In this document: in pieces, positions 28,575 to 39,056 of the stretch
How the letters are laid out: every line of letters starts with the position of its first letter
Numbering within the stretch: the first letter of the stretch is position 1
Source: Atopsyche davidsoni
Lineage: Eukaryota; Arthropoda; Insecta; Trichoptera; Hydrobiosidae
DNA: 64,000 nucleotides
Direction of reading: 5' to 3'
Assembly: GCA_022113835.1 (NCBI GenBank)
Contig: JAILWY010000020.1
Location: 6,047,501-6,111,500, forward strand
Program-made: the position numbers and the translations under genes
Notes under the pieces: model-generated
The model's database searches: none
Told to the model about the DNA's origin: nothing
Seen by the model: only the letters and a program-made list of their open reading frames with translations

Positions 28575-28650
28575 GAACAGCCAAACAGCTATGAGATAAC
28601 GATAATCTTTGTTTGTCAGCACTTTCGCCTTTCGTTGACTTCTTCAGGCA
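28575..28650 (+). repeat. Repeat S with hammerhead-like box on the minus strand
   Basis: GAACAGCCAAACAGCTATGA and TCAGCACTTTCGCC. The minus strand of 28622-28650 reads CCTGAAGAAGTCAACGAAAG then GCGAAAG, with both boxes recognisable but G in place of the final C. Compare 6478-6545 and 61870-61950. Confidence 0.4.
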
Positions 28651-29038
28651 CTCTTTAGTTGAAAGAATGCCTCGGAAGGCGAAATTAACGTAATCTCCTG
28701 AACATTTGTGTTTTTATATTTTTTGTTGTGATAATTGCCGGGTTTTTCTCGCGCCCATGAACGACTCAGAAAATATCGAAATATTCTAATCAAATGATTT
28801 TTTCAATTCTGTTATAAAATCACGACTATTCATGAAATAATAAAAATCCATGACGTCATCACGAGCGGTGACAAGTCCAATAAAGCGGTTCTTTGTAAAA
28901 TATGCTTTGATGACGTCACAGGGTGTTTTTAAGCTATAAAGCTGCAAATCACCCACAATAATAATTTTCACAAATTTGAAAAAAATAACAGTCATTTCAT
29001 AATGTAACGCAAACTCAATGACGTCATAAAAACACGTG
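28651..29038. other. No recognised gene
   Basis: Several GTGACGTCA-like sites (TGACGTCATCAC, TGACGTCACAGG, TGACGTCATAAA) occur at 28850-29030, but no repeat unit could be defined. A 139-codon minus frame (28786-29205) extends into the GC-rich patch at 29040 and is not recognised. Confidence 0.35.
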
Positions 29039-29039
29039 A

Positions 29040-29200
29040 CAAGTAGGCTGAAGCTTGTGAAGGGACCCCGCGAGCCACGGTTCCGGAGCCGCGGGGACCT
29101 CGGCGCGAGGCCGCGCTGGTTTATCTTATCACGGATTGCAGTGGCGGCGCCGATCAGCGCCAGCATTGACATTATGTGGGGCCTTGCGGGGCCTCCCCTC
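29040..29200. other. GC-rich island
   Basis: GAGCCACGGTTCCGGAGCCG and GGCGCGAGGCCGCGCTGG, CpG-dense, abut the satellite below. No recognised coding motif. Confidence 0.4.
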
Positions 29201-29770
29201 CTCATTACTCACTTACCCGACTTAGGCGATCTTCTCGAATTTCACATTCAACCTAACCTAACCTAACCTTCATTTACCTAGCCGTTTGCATGACACACCC
29301 TCCCTTCCTTGCAACTCAACAGTGCCGACTTAGGCGATCTTCTCGCACTAATTTCACAGTGACCTACCTAGTCACTGTGAAATTCAGCCTAACCTAACCT
29401 AACCTTTATTTACCTAACCATTAGCATTAGCACACCCTCCCTCCCTTGCAATTCAACAGTGCCGATTTCGGCGATCTTCTCGCACAAATTTCACAGTGAT
29501 ATTTTATTACTTCCAGTACTTATTGTCCAGTTTACTTATCTAATGATTTGGTTAACCTAACCTTTAGCATGACACACCCTCCCTCCCTTGCAACTCAACA
29601 AATTCCGACTTAGGTGATCTTCTCGCACGAATTTCACAGTGATCTTTTATTACTTCCAGTACTTACAGTCCAGTTTACTTATCGATGATTTGGTTAACCT
29701 CAATTTACCTAACCTTTAGCATAACACACCCTCCCTCCCCTGCAACTCAACAATGCAATTCCACGCACGA
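29200..29770. repeat. Tandem array with TTAGG-type motifs, about four to five units of 108-145 bp
   Basis: The anchors GGCGATCTTCTCG at about 29225, 29332 and 29470, and GGTGATCTTCTCG at about 29609, alternate with ACACACCCTCCCTCCCTTGC and AACCTAACCTAACCT. Two units carry three to four CCTAA repeats (29250-29271 and 29391-29407). One junction contains a perfect hairpin, AATTTCACAGTGAC / GTCACTGTGAAATT (29350-29384). The units differ mainly in the CCTAA segment, which is replaced by TTACTTCCAGTACTTA in the last two. Confidence 0.8.
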
Positions 29771-30371
29771 AAATGTTCGAAACATTTGTGGATGACTTTC
29801 GTGTATAAATAAATAAAAATTCTCGCACTTGCGGTGGAAAGTTAGAAGCGAGAAAATTAAATAAAATTATAAATAACAACAAATTTTCATCAAGATTAGC
29901 GTAACTGTAAACTGTCCACCCATAATTCTCATGTGGCCTCTCGACCTTTAAAACACCCTGCGATTACAATCCTTCACTTTTAAATATATGAGCTCAAATT
30001 TCCACTGAGGGTGTTTTTTTTTCTTTCATACCGTTATATACAATGACTCATCTTTGTTATTTGTACGTGTATATAATATATATTTATATATAATGATTCT
30101 AAACGTTATGCAGATCTTTCAACTACATATAGTTTTAAAAAAAGGTTATTAAAATTAAACACCACCACAACTGCGATTGCCGGGAAGTACCTTGAAAATG
30201 GTGACGTCATGTTGTTGACATATCTGAGCAAGACATCGCACAGCATAGACGCAATATTTTGAAAAGTTTAGACATTTTGCATAGTATTAATGAAAATATT
30301 ATAACAGTACCACAAGGTTATGTGTTAGTAGTAATTTATTAATTTCCAATATTTATAAATTACACTCAGTT
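29771..30371. other. AT-rich, nothing recognised
   Basis: No supported feature. Confidence 0.35.
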
Positions 30372-30409
30372 TAAAAAAAAACACGAAGAGTTATTATTTA
30401 CATTGAGGA

Positions 30410-30730
30410 TTGCGAAAATTTATAAATAATGGACATTATATTTCAAAGTCAGACGCGAATTGGCATTTAGTTTGGAGCTGCAAGGCTGAGGGTTCACTGG
30501 ATGCAGAGGACCTCGGAGACTCCTCCTCCTCCACGGCTGCAGAAAGAAGTCTTGCCGGTCTGCTCCGGAGACGCACGCCACGCCTGCTGATGCTGGCTGG
30601 GAGTTCTCTGACTCCTCTGAGTGCACAGATCTCAAATACCTTGAGGATGACTGCTAAACATGTTGACACTGGCTCTGTGAGTGGGAGACATCCACAGTCA
30701 AAAAATCTGAACTATACTATAACAATATAG
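30410..30730 (+). CDS. Unrecognised 106-codon frame in left arm of the inverted repeat
   Basis: The frame begins MRKFINNGHYISKSD and has a serine-rich LGDSSSSTAAERSL, an arginine-rich LLRRRTPRL and a closing SGRHPQSKNLNY. The right-arm copy (33026-33346) differs at five of 106 residues, four of them within the first ten. No domain, signal peptide or membrane segment is seen. Conservation may reflect recent duplication alone. It might be the tail of a transposon protein or simply non-coding repeat. Confidence 0.25.
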   Translation: MRKFINNGHYISKSDANWHLVWSCKAEGSLDAEDLGDSSSSTAAERSLAGLLRRRTPRLLMLAGSSLTPLSAQISNTLRMTAKHVDTGSVSGRHPQSKNLNYTITI

Positions 30731-31187
30731 ACTCATGTGAAATGGCGATATGTGCTAGACTTTTCTCTTTTAGAATATATTTAATTTTAACCGCGATATA
30801 CTGTTTAATGGCTGTTTATGGCTAGAAGATTACAAAAATTTTTGTTAATAATGTCCTACGTAGCCAATCAGTTTAAAAAAGTAATAAAAGCAACAAATAT
30901 TTTACAAAAATTTTTAGGGGTCGTTTTCGTCAGTTTATGCGTAAATGTTTTTTATTCCGATCGAGAAAAATGTAGATATATTAAATAATAAACATTTTAT
31001 TGACGATATTCTGTTTCGCTATAATAATTACTATAAAATATTTTATACTTCCGCATTTTCGCCCACACAGGGTTATTGTTTGTACAATAGTTTTTAGCAT
31101 AAAAGTATAAATTTCAAACGGCCTTGATAATTGCTGTTTTGTTTAGAGTACTACAGTTTGTTGAGTAAAATCAATCATCAATATATT

Positions 31188-31312
31188 TGTATTTCATTTT
31201 AATTTTTTGAATAGAATAAAATACTTGAGTGATTTTCCCAAATGTTAATTTTGATTGGTGACCGGTTTCGACAAACTTTCCACGTTGGCATTATCAAACT
31301 GATTTTGATAGT
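31188..31312 (-). mobile_element. Penelope terminal repeat (family A) in left arm
   Basis: AATAAAATACTTGAGTGATT, GGTGACCGGTTTCGACAAAC and CACGTTGGCATTATC. The CGAAAC box is mutated on this copy (GTCGAAAC in place of GGCGAAAC), as it also is in the right arm (32.5 kb). The mutation therefore predates the inverted duplication. Confidence 0.65.
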
Positions 31313-31809
31313 GAGTTTGATAAAAGCAAACTTTTAGAGCAGGTATGAACGATTATCGAATATATGAGTATCATCATCATCAAAATAAATATTCCATTTT
31401 CCAGAGCCAGTGTGTAATAGATACCTTATTTGTATGAATGGTTGTAATTGGTGAGGTTAGGTCACCCAACCCAAAGGAAGAATTATAATGAATTCAAGCA
31501 AACTTTTACAGCAGGTATGCAGCAATTATTAATGGACTATTAAAAAAATCATCATCATCATCAACATTTGTTAATAAACTCAAATAAATATTCCATTTCC
31601 TAGAGCCAGTATGTAATAGATACTGTATTTGTATGAATGGTTGTAATAAGTGAGGTTAGGTCACACAAACGGCGAAATTTTTTTTTTTTTATGAATTCAC
31701 GTTTTTTTTTTTTTTATATTTTCTGTTTTAGTGATGCATTCCGACTTGCGGGGTTGGAAAATATTTAAAAAATATATTTGTGAATTATTTCCTTTTGTAT
31801 CAGAAAGGA

Positions 31810-32063
31810 CGCGAATACCATGAATATATATTTTTTTTAATTACGTTATTAGATTTTTTATTTAGATTGTTGGTGTTTCCATCGCGCACGCGTCGGCCAC
31901 GTGTATGCCAGGCGAGGCCTCGTGGGCGCGGCGGGCCACGGTTCGGGAAGCACTGAAAGGTCGCCAGTAAAGTGACGCTCACAGATTAGGCCTTGACTCA
32001 TATAGCGCGTGGGTTTACAAATAGATCCCGATCGTTGCGCAAGGATCGGCGCGTGCGGCCGCC
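31810..32063. other. Spacer of the 3-kb inverted repeat
   Basis: GC-richer than the arms (GCGCACGCGTCGGCCACGTG, GGCGCGGCGGGCCACGG). No recognised gene or repeat elsewhere in the window. Confidence 0.5.
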
Positions 32064-32459
32064 TCCTTTCTGATACAAAAGGAAATAATTCAAAAAACAT
32101 TTTTCAACCCCGCAAGTCAGAATGCATCACTAAATCTGAAAAAAAAAAAAATAAATAAAATTTAATAAAAAAAATTTTTCGTCATTTGTGTGACCTAACC
32201 TCACTTATTACAACCATTCATACAAATACAGTATCTATTACATACTGGCTCTAGGAAATTATAATTCTTCCTATGGGTTGGGTTACCTAACCTCACCTAT
32301 TACAACCATTCATACAAATATAGTATCTATCACACACTGGAAAATGGAATATTTATTTTGATGATGATGTTTTTTTTATTAGTCCATGCTTTAAGATACT
32401 CGTATATTCGATAATCGTACATACCTGCTCTAAAAGTTTGCTTGAATTCATCATTATCA

Positions 32460-32588
32460 AAATCAGTTTGATAGTGCCAATGTGGAAAGGTTGTCGAAAC
32501 CGGTCACCAATTAAAATTAACATTTGGAATAATCACTCACGTATTTTTATTCTATTTAAATAATTAAAATGGAATACAAATATATTGA
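32460..32588 (+). mobile_element. Penelope terminal repeat (family A) in right arm
   Basis: TTTGATAGTGCCAATGTGGA, GGTTGTCGAAACCGGTCACC and AATCACTCACGTATTTTTAT mirror 31188-31312, including the G-to-T change before CGAAAC. Confidence 0.65.
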
Positions 32589-33025
32589 TGATTGATTTTA
32601 CTCAACAAACTGTAGTACTCTAAACAAAACAGCAATTATCAAGGCCGTTTGAAATTTATACTTTTATGCTAAAAACTATTGTACAAACAATAACCCTGTG
32701 TGGGCGAAAATGCGGAAGTATAAAATATTTTATAGCAATTATTATAGCGAAACAGAATATCATCAATCAAATGTTTATTATTTAATAAATCTACATTTTT
32801 CTCGCTCGGAAAAAAAAAACATTTACGCATGAACTGACGAAAACCAACCCTAAAAATATTTGTTGCTTTTATTGCTTTTTTAAACTGATTGGCTACGTAG
32901 GACATTATTAACAAAAATGATTGTAATCTTCTAGCCATAAACAGCCATTAAACAGTATATCGCGGTTAAAATTAAATATATTCTAAAAGAGAAAAGTCCT
33001 GCACATATCGCCATTTCACATGAGT

Positions 33026-33346
33026 CTATATTGTTATAGTATAGTTCAGATTTTTTGACTGTGGATGTCTCCCACTCACAGAGCCAGTGTCAACATGTTT
33101 AGCAGTCATCCTCAAGGTATTTGAGATCTGTGCACTCAGAGGAGTCTGAGAACTCCCAGCCAGCATCAGCAGGCGTGGCGTGCGTCTCCGGAGCAGACCG
33201 GCAAGACTTCTTTCTGCAGCCGTGGAGGAGGAGGAGTCTCCGAGGTCCTCTGCATCCAGTGAACCCTCAGCCTTGCAGCTCCAAACTAAATGCCAATTCG
33301 CGTCTGACTTTGAAATATAATATCCATCATTCATACATTTTCGCAA
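33026..33346 (-). CDS. Unrecognised 106-codon frame in right arm of the inverted repeat
   Basis: Inverted counterpart of 30410-30730, beginning MRKCMNDGYYISKSD. See that entry for composition. Both frames are open, but no independent evidence for translation (codon bias, splice sites, promoter) is visible. Confidence 0.25.
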   Translation of the reverse strand: MRKCMNDGYYISKSDANWHLVWSCKAEGSLDAEDLGDSSSSTAAERSLAGLLRRRTPRLLMLAGSSQTPLSAQISNTLRMTAKHVDTGSVSGRHPQSKNLNYTITI

Positions 33347-33386
33347 TCCTCAATGTAAACAATAACTCGTCGTGTTTTTTTTTTTA

Positions 33387-33705
33387 GTGCATTTTTTTTT
33401 TTACTATAATTTTTAAATATGTATGATTTCAACGTAGAGCCTTGCTTTAAGCAAGCTAATTTATAATTGAATTTTAAATAAAAAATAAATATCTCCAATA
33501 AAAAATAAATATATATTCAAATCTTTCTGTCAATGAAACAAATTAACTCGTATTTCTTTGAAAATATTTTTTCATTGTATTTTAAAATAAAAATGTATCA
33601 ATACATTTTCAAATTATTTGCACGTAAGTTTTTATTTTACACGATTTAAGATTTTCCTTCACATTAAATATATCAATAATTAGCAAGTTTCTAATACGTC
33701 ATATA
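33387..33705. other. AT-rich, nothing recognised
   Basis: Low-complexity AT with no frame or repeat supported. Confidence 0.35.
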
Positions 33706-33711
33706 TATAAT

Positions 33712-33855
33712 ATTTTGAGTGATTTTCCACATGTTCGTTTATATTTGTGACCGGTTTCGCCAACCTTTCGCGTTGGCATTATCAAACAGTGAAAGGTTGG
33801 CGAAACCGGTCACCAATAAAAACGAACATGTGGAAAATCACTAAAGTATTTTAAG
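33712..33855. mobile_element. Back-to-back Penelope terminal repeats (family A)
   Basis: The minus-sense repeat 33712-33786 (GTGACCGGTTTCGCCAACC to GGCATTATCAAAC) is followed immediately by a plus-sense repeat 33789-33855 (GTGAAAGGTTGGCGAAACC, GGTCACCAATAAAAACGAAC). Together they form a near-perfect palindrome centred on about 33785. The second copy starts inside the hairpin loop. Confidence 0.7.
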
Positions 33856-33856
33856 A

Positions 33857-34105
33857 AATTCAATATTTTTGACAGAGAGTACTTGGTGGAATTCCATTTT
33901 AATATTTTTTAATAAAATACTTGAGTGATTTTCCACTTTTTTATTAGGCGAAAAAAAAATTTTTTGTTGGCGAAACCGGTCACTAATAAAAATTAAAATG
34001 TGGATAATCACTCAAGTATTTTATTCAAAAATATTCAAGTATTTTACTGAAAATATTAAAATGGAATTCCACCAAGTACTCTCTGTCAAAAATATTGAAT
34101 TTCAT
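33857..34105. mobile_element. Palindromic Penelope terminal-repeat pair with full outer ends
   Basis: GAAATTCAATATTTTTGACA at 33857 and TGTCAAAAATATTGAATTTC at 34084-34104 are exact inverted ends. Both lead inward through AGAGAGTACTTGGTGGAATT. Only part of one hairpin (GTTGGCGAAACCGGTCAC) remains at the centre. This copy best defines the outer boundary of the family A terminal repeat. Confidence 0.75.
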
Positions 34106-34855
34106 ATATATAAAATTGCACTAACGCAGCTTCTATATAAAATCTTATAATATATAACTGATTATTTTATTAAGACATATTCTATAATTAAATCTAAATA
34201 ACAGAGTTCTCGATTATAATTTATATACAAATTATTTTATATAAGAAGTTCATTAAAGTGTTAACAAAAATATGAAAATGTGACATTTTTTAAGTTGATT
34301 TATATCGGTAAGGTATTCTGGGCATATTTTTAAATGTTGTAGTCTATAATCCAAGGCAAATAAGACATTAAAAGGAGAAAGCTATCGTGGATGCGGAATT
34401 GCATACATAATTTATTCTCAAACTAAAGTACTTGATTATCTCTGTACAAACATTATTATTTTAATAATAATTTCACGTTTTTTTTTTATTATTTACCCGA
34501 ACAATTTCTACTGTGGCGTCTCGCGTCGGATGACGTTTCGCGATGAAGAATTCTTACCTTTATCATATTCTATCCTATTACGAGAATTTCACAGCACCGA
34601 TAATAAATGTTGCTATTTTACATAAAAATATCATTTCGTTTTAGTTTTGATAAGTGAAAGTTATTACCTAAGCCGTCTCAAGATGGAAAATGTCTGCCCG
34701 ATGATCACGTCTAGCAATTTTTCTACGAACATCAGCAACTTTGCAACTTTAAAATCTTTATAATTGAACACACGAACACGTAAAGTATAAAATAAATTAA
34801 TAAATAAATAAAATCTGTACAATTAATGCATATTAGTTTGTACGATAAGATTGTA

Positions 34856-34896
<41 letters not shown>

Positions 34897-36235
34897 GAAT
34901 ATGTTACAAAGATCTCAATTTTTTACTTTCAAATGAAACGACGAGAAAATGCACGTTTGTTCGGGAAAGCATTTCGAATGCTTTGCGCCTAGCAAACCTG
35001 TATGCTAGGTGTAAGGTCGCACCTGTAATTGGTCATGTTATTAATTGTTTTTAAATTTGCCCACGCCAATTACCAGGTGAGCTGGGTGTACCTGCGTATT
35101 TCAAAACTCTGGGACAATTAAAAACCACTATTAAAAGCAATGCTATCATTATTATTAGTTAATTTTCCAATGCTTCATATTCGACCTTCCGCTGACGCTG
35201 GAAATGAGAAATGTGAAATGACTTAATCGCAAATAAATTATTTTTAGATCGTTTTACCAATAACAGAGTTATTCCGATTACATTATCTAATTAGAAGCAT
35301 TACTAAATAAAGATAAATAATTATTTTTCAGGTATGAACCCTTTCTCGGATAATAAAATTTAAAAAACCGTAGTACATCCGTTTCAACTTCGTTTGCAAT
35401 GCGGTTGACCTTGAGGCACGAATCCAAGAGAATAATACATTTTTCACCTTTGATTGTTTGTTACCTTGAGAAAGCATTATTATAAAAATTTCGCCTCGTC
35501 CAAAATAATCAAGGCGAGCGTGAAAACTACTTTTTTAAAATAAATTAATGGTTTCATATTATTCATTTAAATTTCAGGCAATCTAATAAATTCAAAACCC
35601 ATTCAACATCATTTCCGATGCGCCTTAAAATGTATAAAAAAAAAACTTTTTTTGTGATTTTTTCATTTAGTCACCTGTTTAAAATTATACTCGTAATTGT
35701 TTTTTCAATTAAAAAAATGCAGATGTATGCAGATCCAACGTGTATTTTCTGTTACTGGTGTTACGTGATTCCTTCTCTAATTACTTCAGACATAATAACA
35801 GATTTGATGGAATGAAACTAGAACAGGCCGCACGGTATTATTAAATTATAAATATATACGAAACAACAAAAAAAAAAAACATCAATCCTGCAAAAAAACT
35901 TAGGCTCTATGTCAAAAAAAATAAAATAAATATAACACATAGTTCACAAAAAATAAACGCCCTCGGAAAACAATAATTAAATTTATATAATACTAATTTC
36001 AGAATAAATTTATTAATGAACATTGCTTATCCGTAATTAAGAATATAATTATATATTTATTTATTCAAGTACCCCATTTTATAAATATAAGTTATCACTA
36101 CGAAAGTGGAATTTTGTTTGCCCTGTGAACGATGAAAAATATTCATTTGAAATTAATTCTAAGGCTTTTCATAATCGTAAAAAGGCAAGTGGGCAAGCGG
36201 AGCTCAAATACTTGCGACTGTGTTTTTTTTAAATT
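34106..36235. other. Long AT-rich gene-free stretch
   Basis: Contains an (AT)n repeat at 34859-34892 and short poly-A/T runs. Frames at 35618-35815 and 36132-36359 have no recognised motif. There is nothing to support a gene or element. Confidence 0.45.
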
Positions 36236-36239
36236 TTAT

Positions 36240-37150
36240 TTCTTTATAGTCCTTCCTCAAAATAGTAAAATCCATTGTGCAACATCGACTTTGATCTATT
36301 GCAATATTGACCCGATTGTTCGTGTCATCGTGGAAGTGAAAGGGTTTGTACAAGAATAATAAAAATAACAACTGTGCAATATTCATTTTGATCTACATCC
36401 GGTTGTTTGTGTCATCGTGGAAATAAAAAAAGAATTGCGAACACTACAATAAATTGCCCTGTAATTTTTGTTACATAAACTGTCCTTCCTCACAACAATA
36501 AACTAACTGTGCAAACAACATTTTGAACTTAATTAAAAAGGTCAGTTGTACTATCGTGGAAGCGAAATATTCCAATATGCTAAAATACCAATAAATATAC
36601 CTATAGCGGATTTCTTTGTGATGTGTCCAATATTTTTGATAGAAAATATTTTTTAATAAAAATATGTTTTGCCAACATATCTCGTAGGCAAAATCAAAAA
36701 AAATCTTAGTTGGCCAAACTAGTTAATTGAAAAAAATATGTCCTTCCTAGCTATTGTAAAATGAATTGCGCAATGTATATTTCGATGAATTGCACTATAA
36801 TTGATTAAAAAATTATTTTTGCCGAGAGCTATCCTTCATTATTTTGATAAGCTGATCCTGTCTTCTTCTCCAACAACTGTCATCACGACAATAAATTAAA
36901 TCAATACAACGGCATCGATTGCTCAAGTATGATTTTTTTACCATTAACTGTCCTTTTGAGTGGTAAAATGAATTAAACTGTTCGCCCTTTGTATTCAGAT
37001 AAATTGCACCATAATTGCAGAAGTGTGATTTTCGCCGACAACTGTCCTTCCTTGCGATAGCAAAATCAATTGCGCAACGGTCATTCTGATAAATCGCAAT
37101 ACAAATCCGGTTATTTGTATCATCGTGGGAGTGAAATGGTTGAAGCAATT
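36240..37150. repeat. Degenerate tandem repeat V with GTCATCGTGGAAGTGAAA motif
   Basis: Units combine AACTGTCCTTCCTC, AAAATCAATTGCGCAAC.TTC and GTTTGTGTCATCGTGGAAGT. They can be seen at about 36250-36345, 36370-36430, 36480-36575, 36738-36800, 36870-36930, 36950-37010 and 37040-37140. Another unit (38424-38525) lies on the far side of the next array, which appears to have been inserted into this one. Confidence 0.6.
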
Positions 37151-37180
37151 CATATTCCGTTAAATGCACTTGAGCGGTAT

Positions 37181-38340
37181 AAACACGTTGACTGACACAA
37201 AGATTTTCAGAAATCTGGCCTAAAATGACAATTTGATTAATTCAATCACATTGTATTATTAAAAACTCTAATTCTAGTGCATAGTTATCATCAAAATCTT
37301 TAGCTTTGCTAAAGCTGAAAGCTGAAAATTTTTTTGTTCATGCAAGCCAGCATTGATTTTTTGTTCTTTTCCCAGAAGCCATATATCGATATTATGATAT
37401 ATTCCGAGTTTGAGCACAAAAATGGCAAGTAAACAAGGATGAGATAACTCGTAGTTAGCGTCCTAGACAAGAACGCAACCTACGAGTTATCTTCTAATCG
37501 GCAGTCAACGTGTTAATAAATTTTCTGTTCATGCAAGCTAAGCTATGCATTGATTTTTTGTTCTTTTCCCAGAAGCCATCTACATCGATATTAGCACTGA
37601 TATATTCCGACAAAAATGGCAAGTAAACAAGGACGAGATAACTCGTAGTCGGCGTCCTAGAAAAGAATGAAGTCTACGAGTTATCTGGCAGTCAACGTGT
37701 TAATAAATTTTCTGTTCGTGCAAGCTAAGCTAAGCATTGATGTTTTGTTCTTTTCCCAGAAGCCATCTATCGAAATTAGCACTGATGTATTCCGACAAAA
37801 ATGGCAAGTAAACAAGGACGAGATAACTCGCAGTTGGCGTCCTAGAAAAGAACGCAATCTACGAACAGCCAACGTGTTAATAAATTTTCTGCCCATGCAA
37901 GCCAGCATTGATTTTTTATTCTTTTCCCAGTAGCCATATATCGATATCATGCTATATTCGGAGTTTAATCATAGCTGCGCAAAAATGGCAAGTAAACAAA
38001 GATGAGATAACTCGTAGTTGGGGTCCTAGAAAAGAACGCAATCTACGAGTTATCTGGCAGTCAACGTGCTAATACATTTTCTTTTCATGCAAGTCAGCAT
38101 TGATGTTTTGTTATTTTCCCAGATGCCATATATCGATATTATGATATATTCGGAGTTTAGTTAACTCGTAGTTGTGGTCCTAGAAAAGAACGCAATCTAC
38201 GAGTTATCTGGCAGTCAACATGTTAATACATTTTCTTTTCATGCAAGCATTGATGTTTTGTTCTTTTCCCAGAACCCATCTATCCATATTAGAAAAGAAC
38301 GCAATCTACGAATTATCTCGCAGTCGCAGTCAACGTGTCT
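37181..38340. repeat. Satellite H: six units of 150-198 bp bounded by TTAA-MITE ends
   Basis: The anchor TTGTTCTTTTCCCAGAAGCC recurs at about 37361, 37559, 37745, 37916, 38108 and 38258. Each unit carries GGCAGTCAACGTGTTAATA and most carry an internal inverted pair, AGATAACTCGTAG / CTACGAGTTATCT. The array opens with AAACACGTTGACTGA (37181) and closes with CAGTCAACGTGT (38325-38336). Those are the ends of the 96-bp MITE at 43118-43213. The frames of 88-89 codons are repeat translations. Confidence 0.85.
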
Positions 38341-38423
38341 ACTACTGAAATATGATTTTCATCTGCACCGGTCCTGCTGCGTTCACTCTTCACACTAAAC
38401 TTGATCATGTGTGACTTTCGCCA

Positions 38424-38525
38424 TGAACTATCCTTCTCCCGACAGTGGGATCGATCTATCAAAGAGTATTGGGATAAAGCGCAACACTGGGGGCTATTTG
38501 TGTCATCGTGGAAGTGAAATGGCTT
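38424..38525. repeat. Outlying unit of repeat V
   Basis: GAACTATCCTTCTCCCGACA, AAAGCGCAACACTGG and TTTGTGTCATCGTGGAAGTG match the units before satellite H. Confidence 0.55.
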
Positions 38526-38659
38526 GCGCAAGGCGTCCCGCCTAGGAGCGCCTCGGATAGAAAACGTTTCGAAATCCGGTGCCAATGTCAACCTCAATGC
38601 CGCGCCGCGACCTACTTCGCAAGTGCTGCCAATACACGCGGTACAGCTGCGCACACACC

Positions 38660-39035
38660 CGCCGCACCGGCTGTATTGACTACGCCGATTGTGATTCCAT
38701 TACCTAATTCGCCCCTCCAAGACCGAGTCTCAATTTTCTATTATACAACTGTGTTTGCAACATTCAAGGTTGCACCGGCTGTATTGACTACGCCGATTGG
38801 CTCAGGCCACACATCGTCATGTCTAGGATCAAAACTCATTATTCGCATTACAGATATGTTCGCGTTAATAACGTACATGCGAAAACTCAAGGTCATGCAG
38901 TGCTACACAATCGGGCTTTATTGACTACGCATTTCGAGACCAAATCTCAATATTATATTATATAACTATCAGCAGATGAAAACGTTCAAGGTCACGCAAT
39001 TCGACAGTATACTAATCAATCGGCTATTTTGACTA
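38660..39035. repeat. Tandem repeat W: four units of 106-138 bp
   Basis: GGCTGTATTGACTACGCCGA recurs (with changes) at about 38668, 38775, 38912 and 39020. AAGACCGAGTCTCAATTTTC / GAGACCAAATCTCAATATTA and TTCAAGGT..GCA lie between. A 138-codon frame (38508-38924) spans this and is not recognised. Confidence 0.7.
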
Positions 39036-39056
39036 CGCTGATTGTAATATATTGAC

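Larger units (their letters stand above)
30372..33380. repeat. 3-kb inverted repeat with 1.3-1.4-kb arms
   Basis: The left arm 30372-31809 (from ACACGAAGAGTTATTATTTA to TTTTGTATCAGAAAGGA) is mirrored by the right arm 32064-33380 (from TCCTTTCTGATACAAAAGG to ATAACTCGTCGTGTTTTT), with a unique GC-richer spacer of about 254 bases. Each arm contains, from outside in: a 106-codon frame, a family A Penelope terminal repeat, and a segment with TGAATGGTTGTAAT, GTGAGGTTAGGTCAC and ATCATCATCATC. The left arm has two copies of that segment in tandem, and the right arm has the same two with deletions. The arms are highly similar in the outer 350 bases and looser inside. Confidence 0.88.

Noticed and set aside
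28786..29205. 139-codon minus frame
   Set aside because: It starts in a GC-rich patch and continues into AT-rich DNA with abrupt composition change. No recognised domain.
29248..29271. Telomere
   Set aside because: Only three to four CCTAA units per run, embedded in other sequence on both sides.
37181..38340. CRISPR-like array
   Set aside because: The units are 150-198 bp and diverge throughout. There are no short identical repeats with unique spacers, and the genome is eukaryotic.
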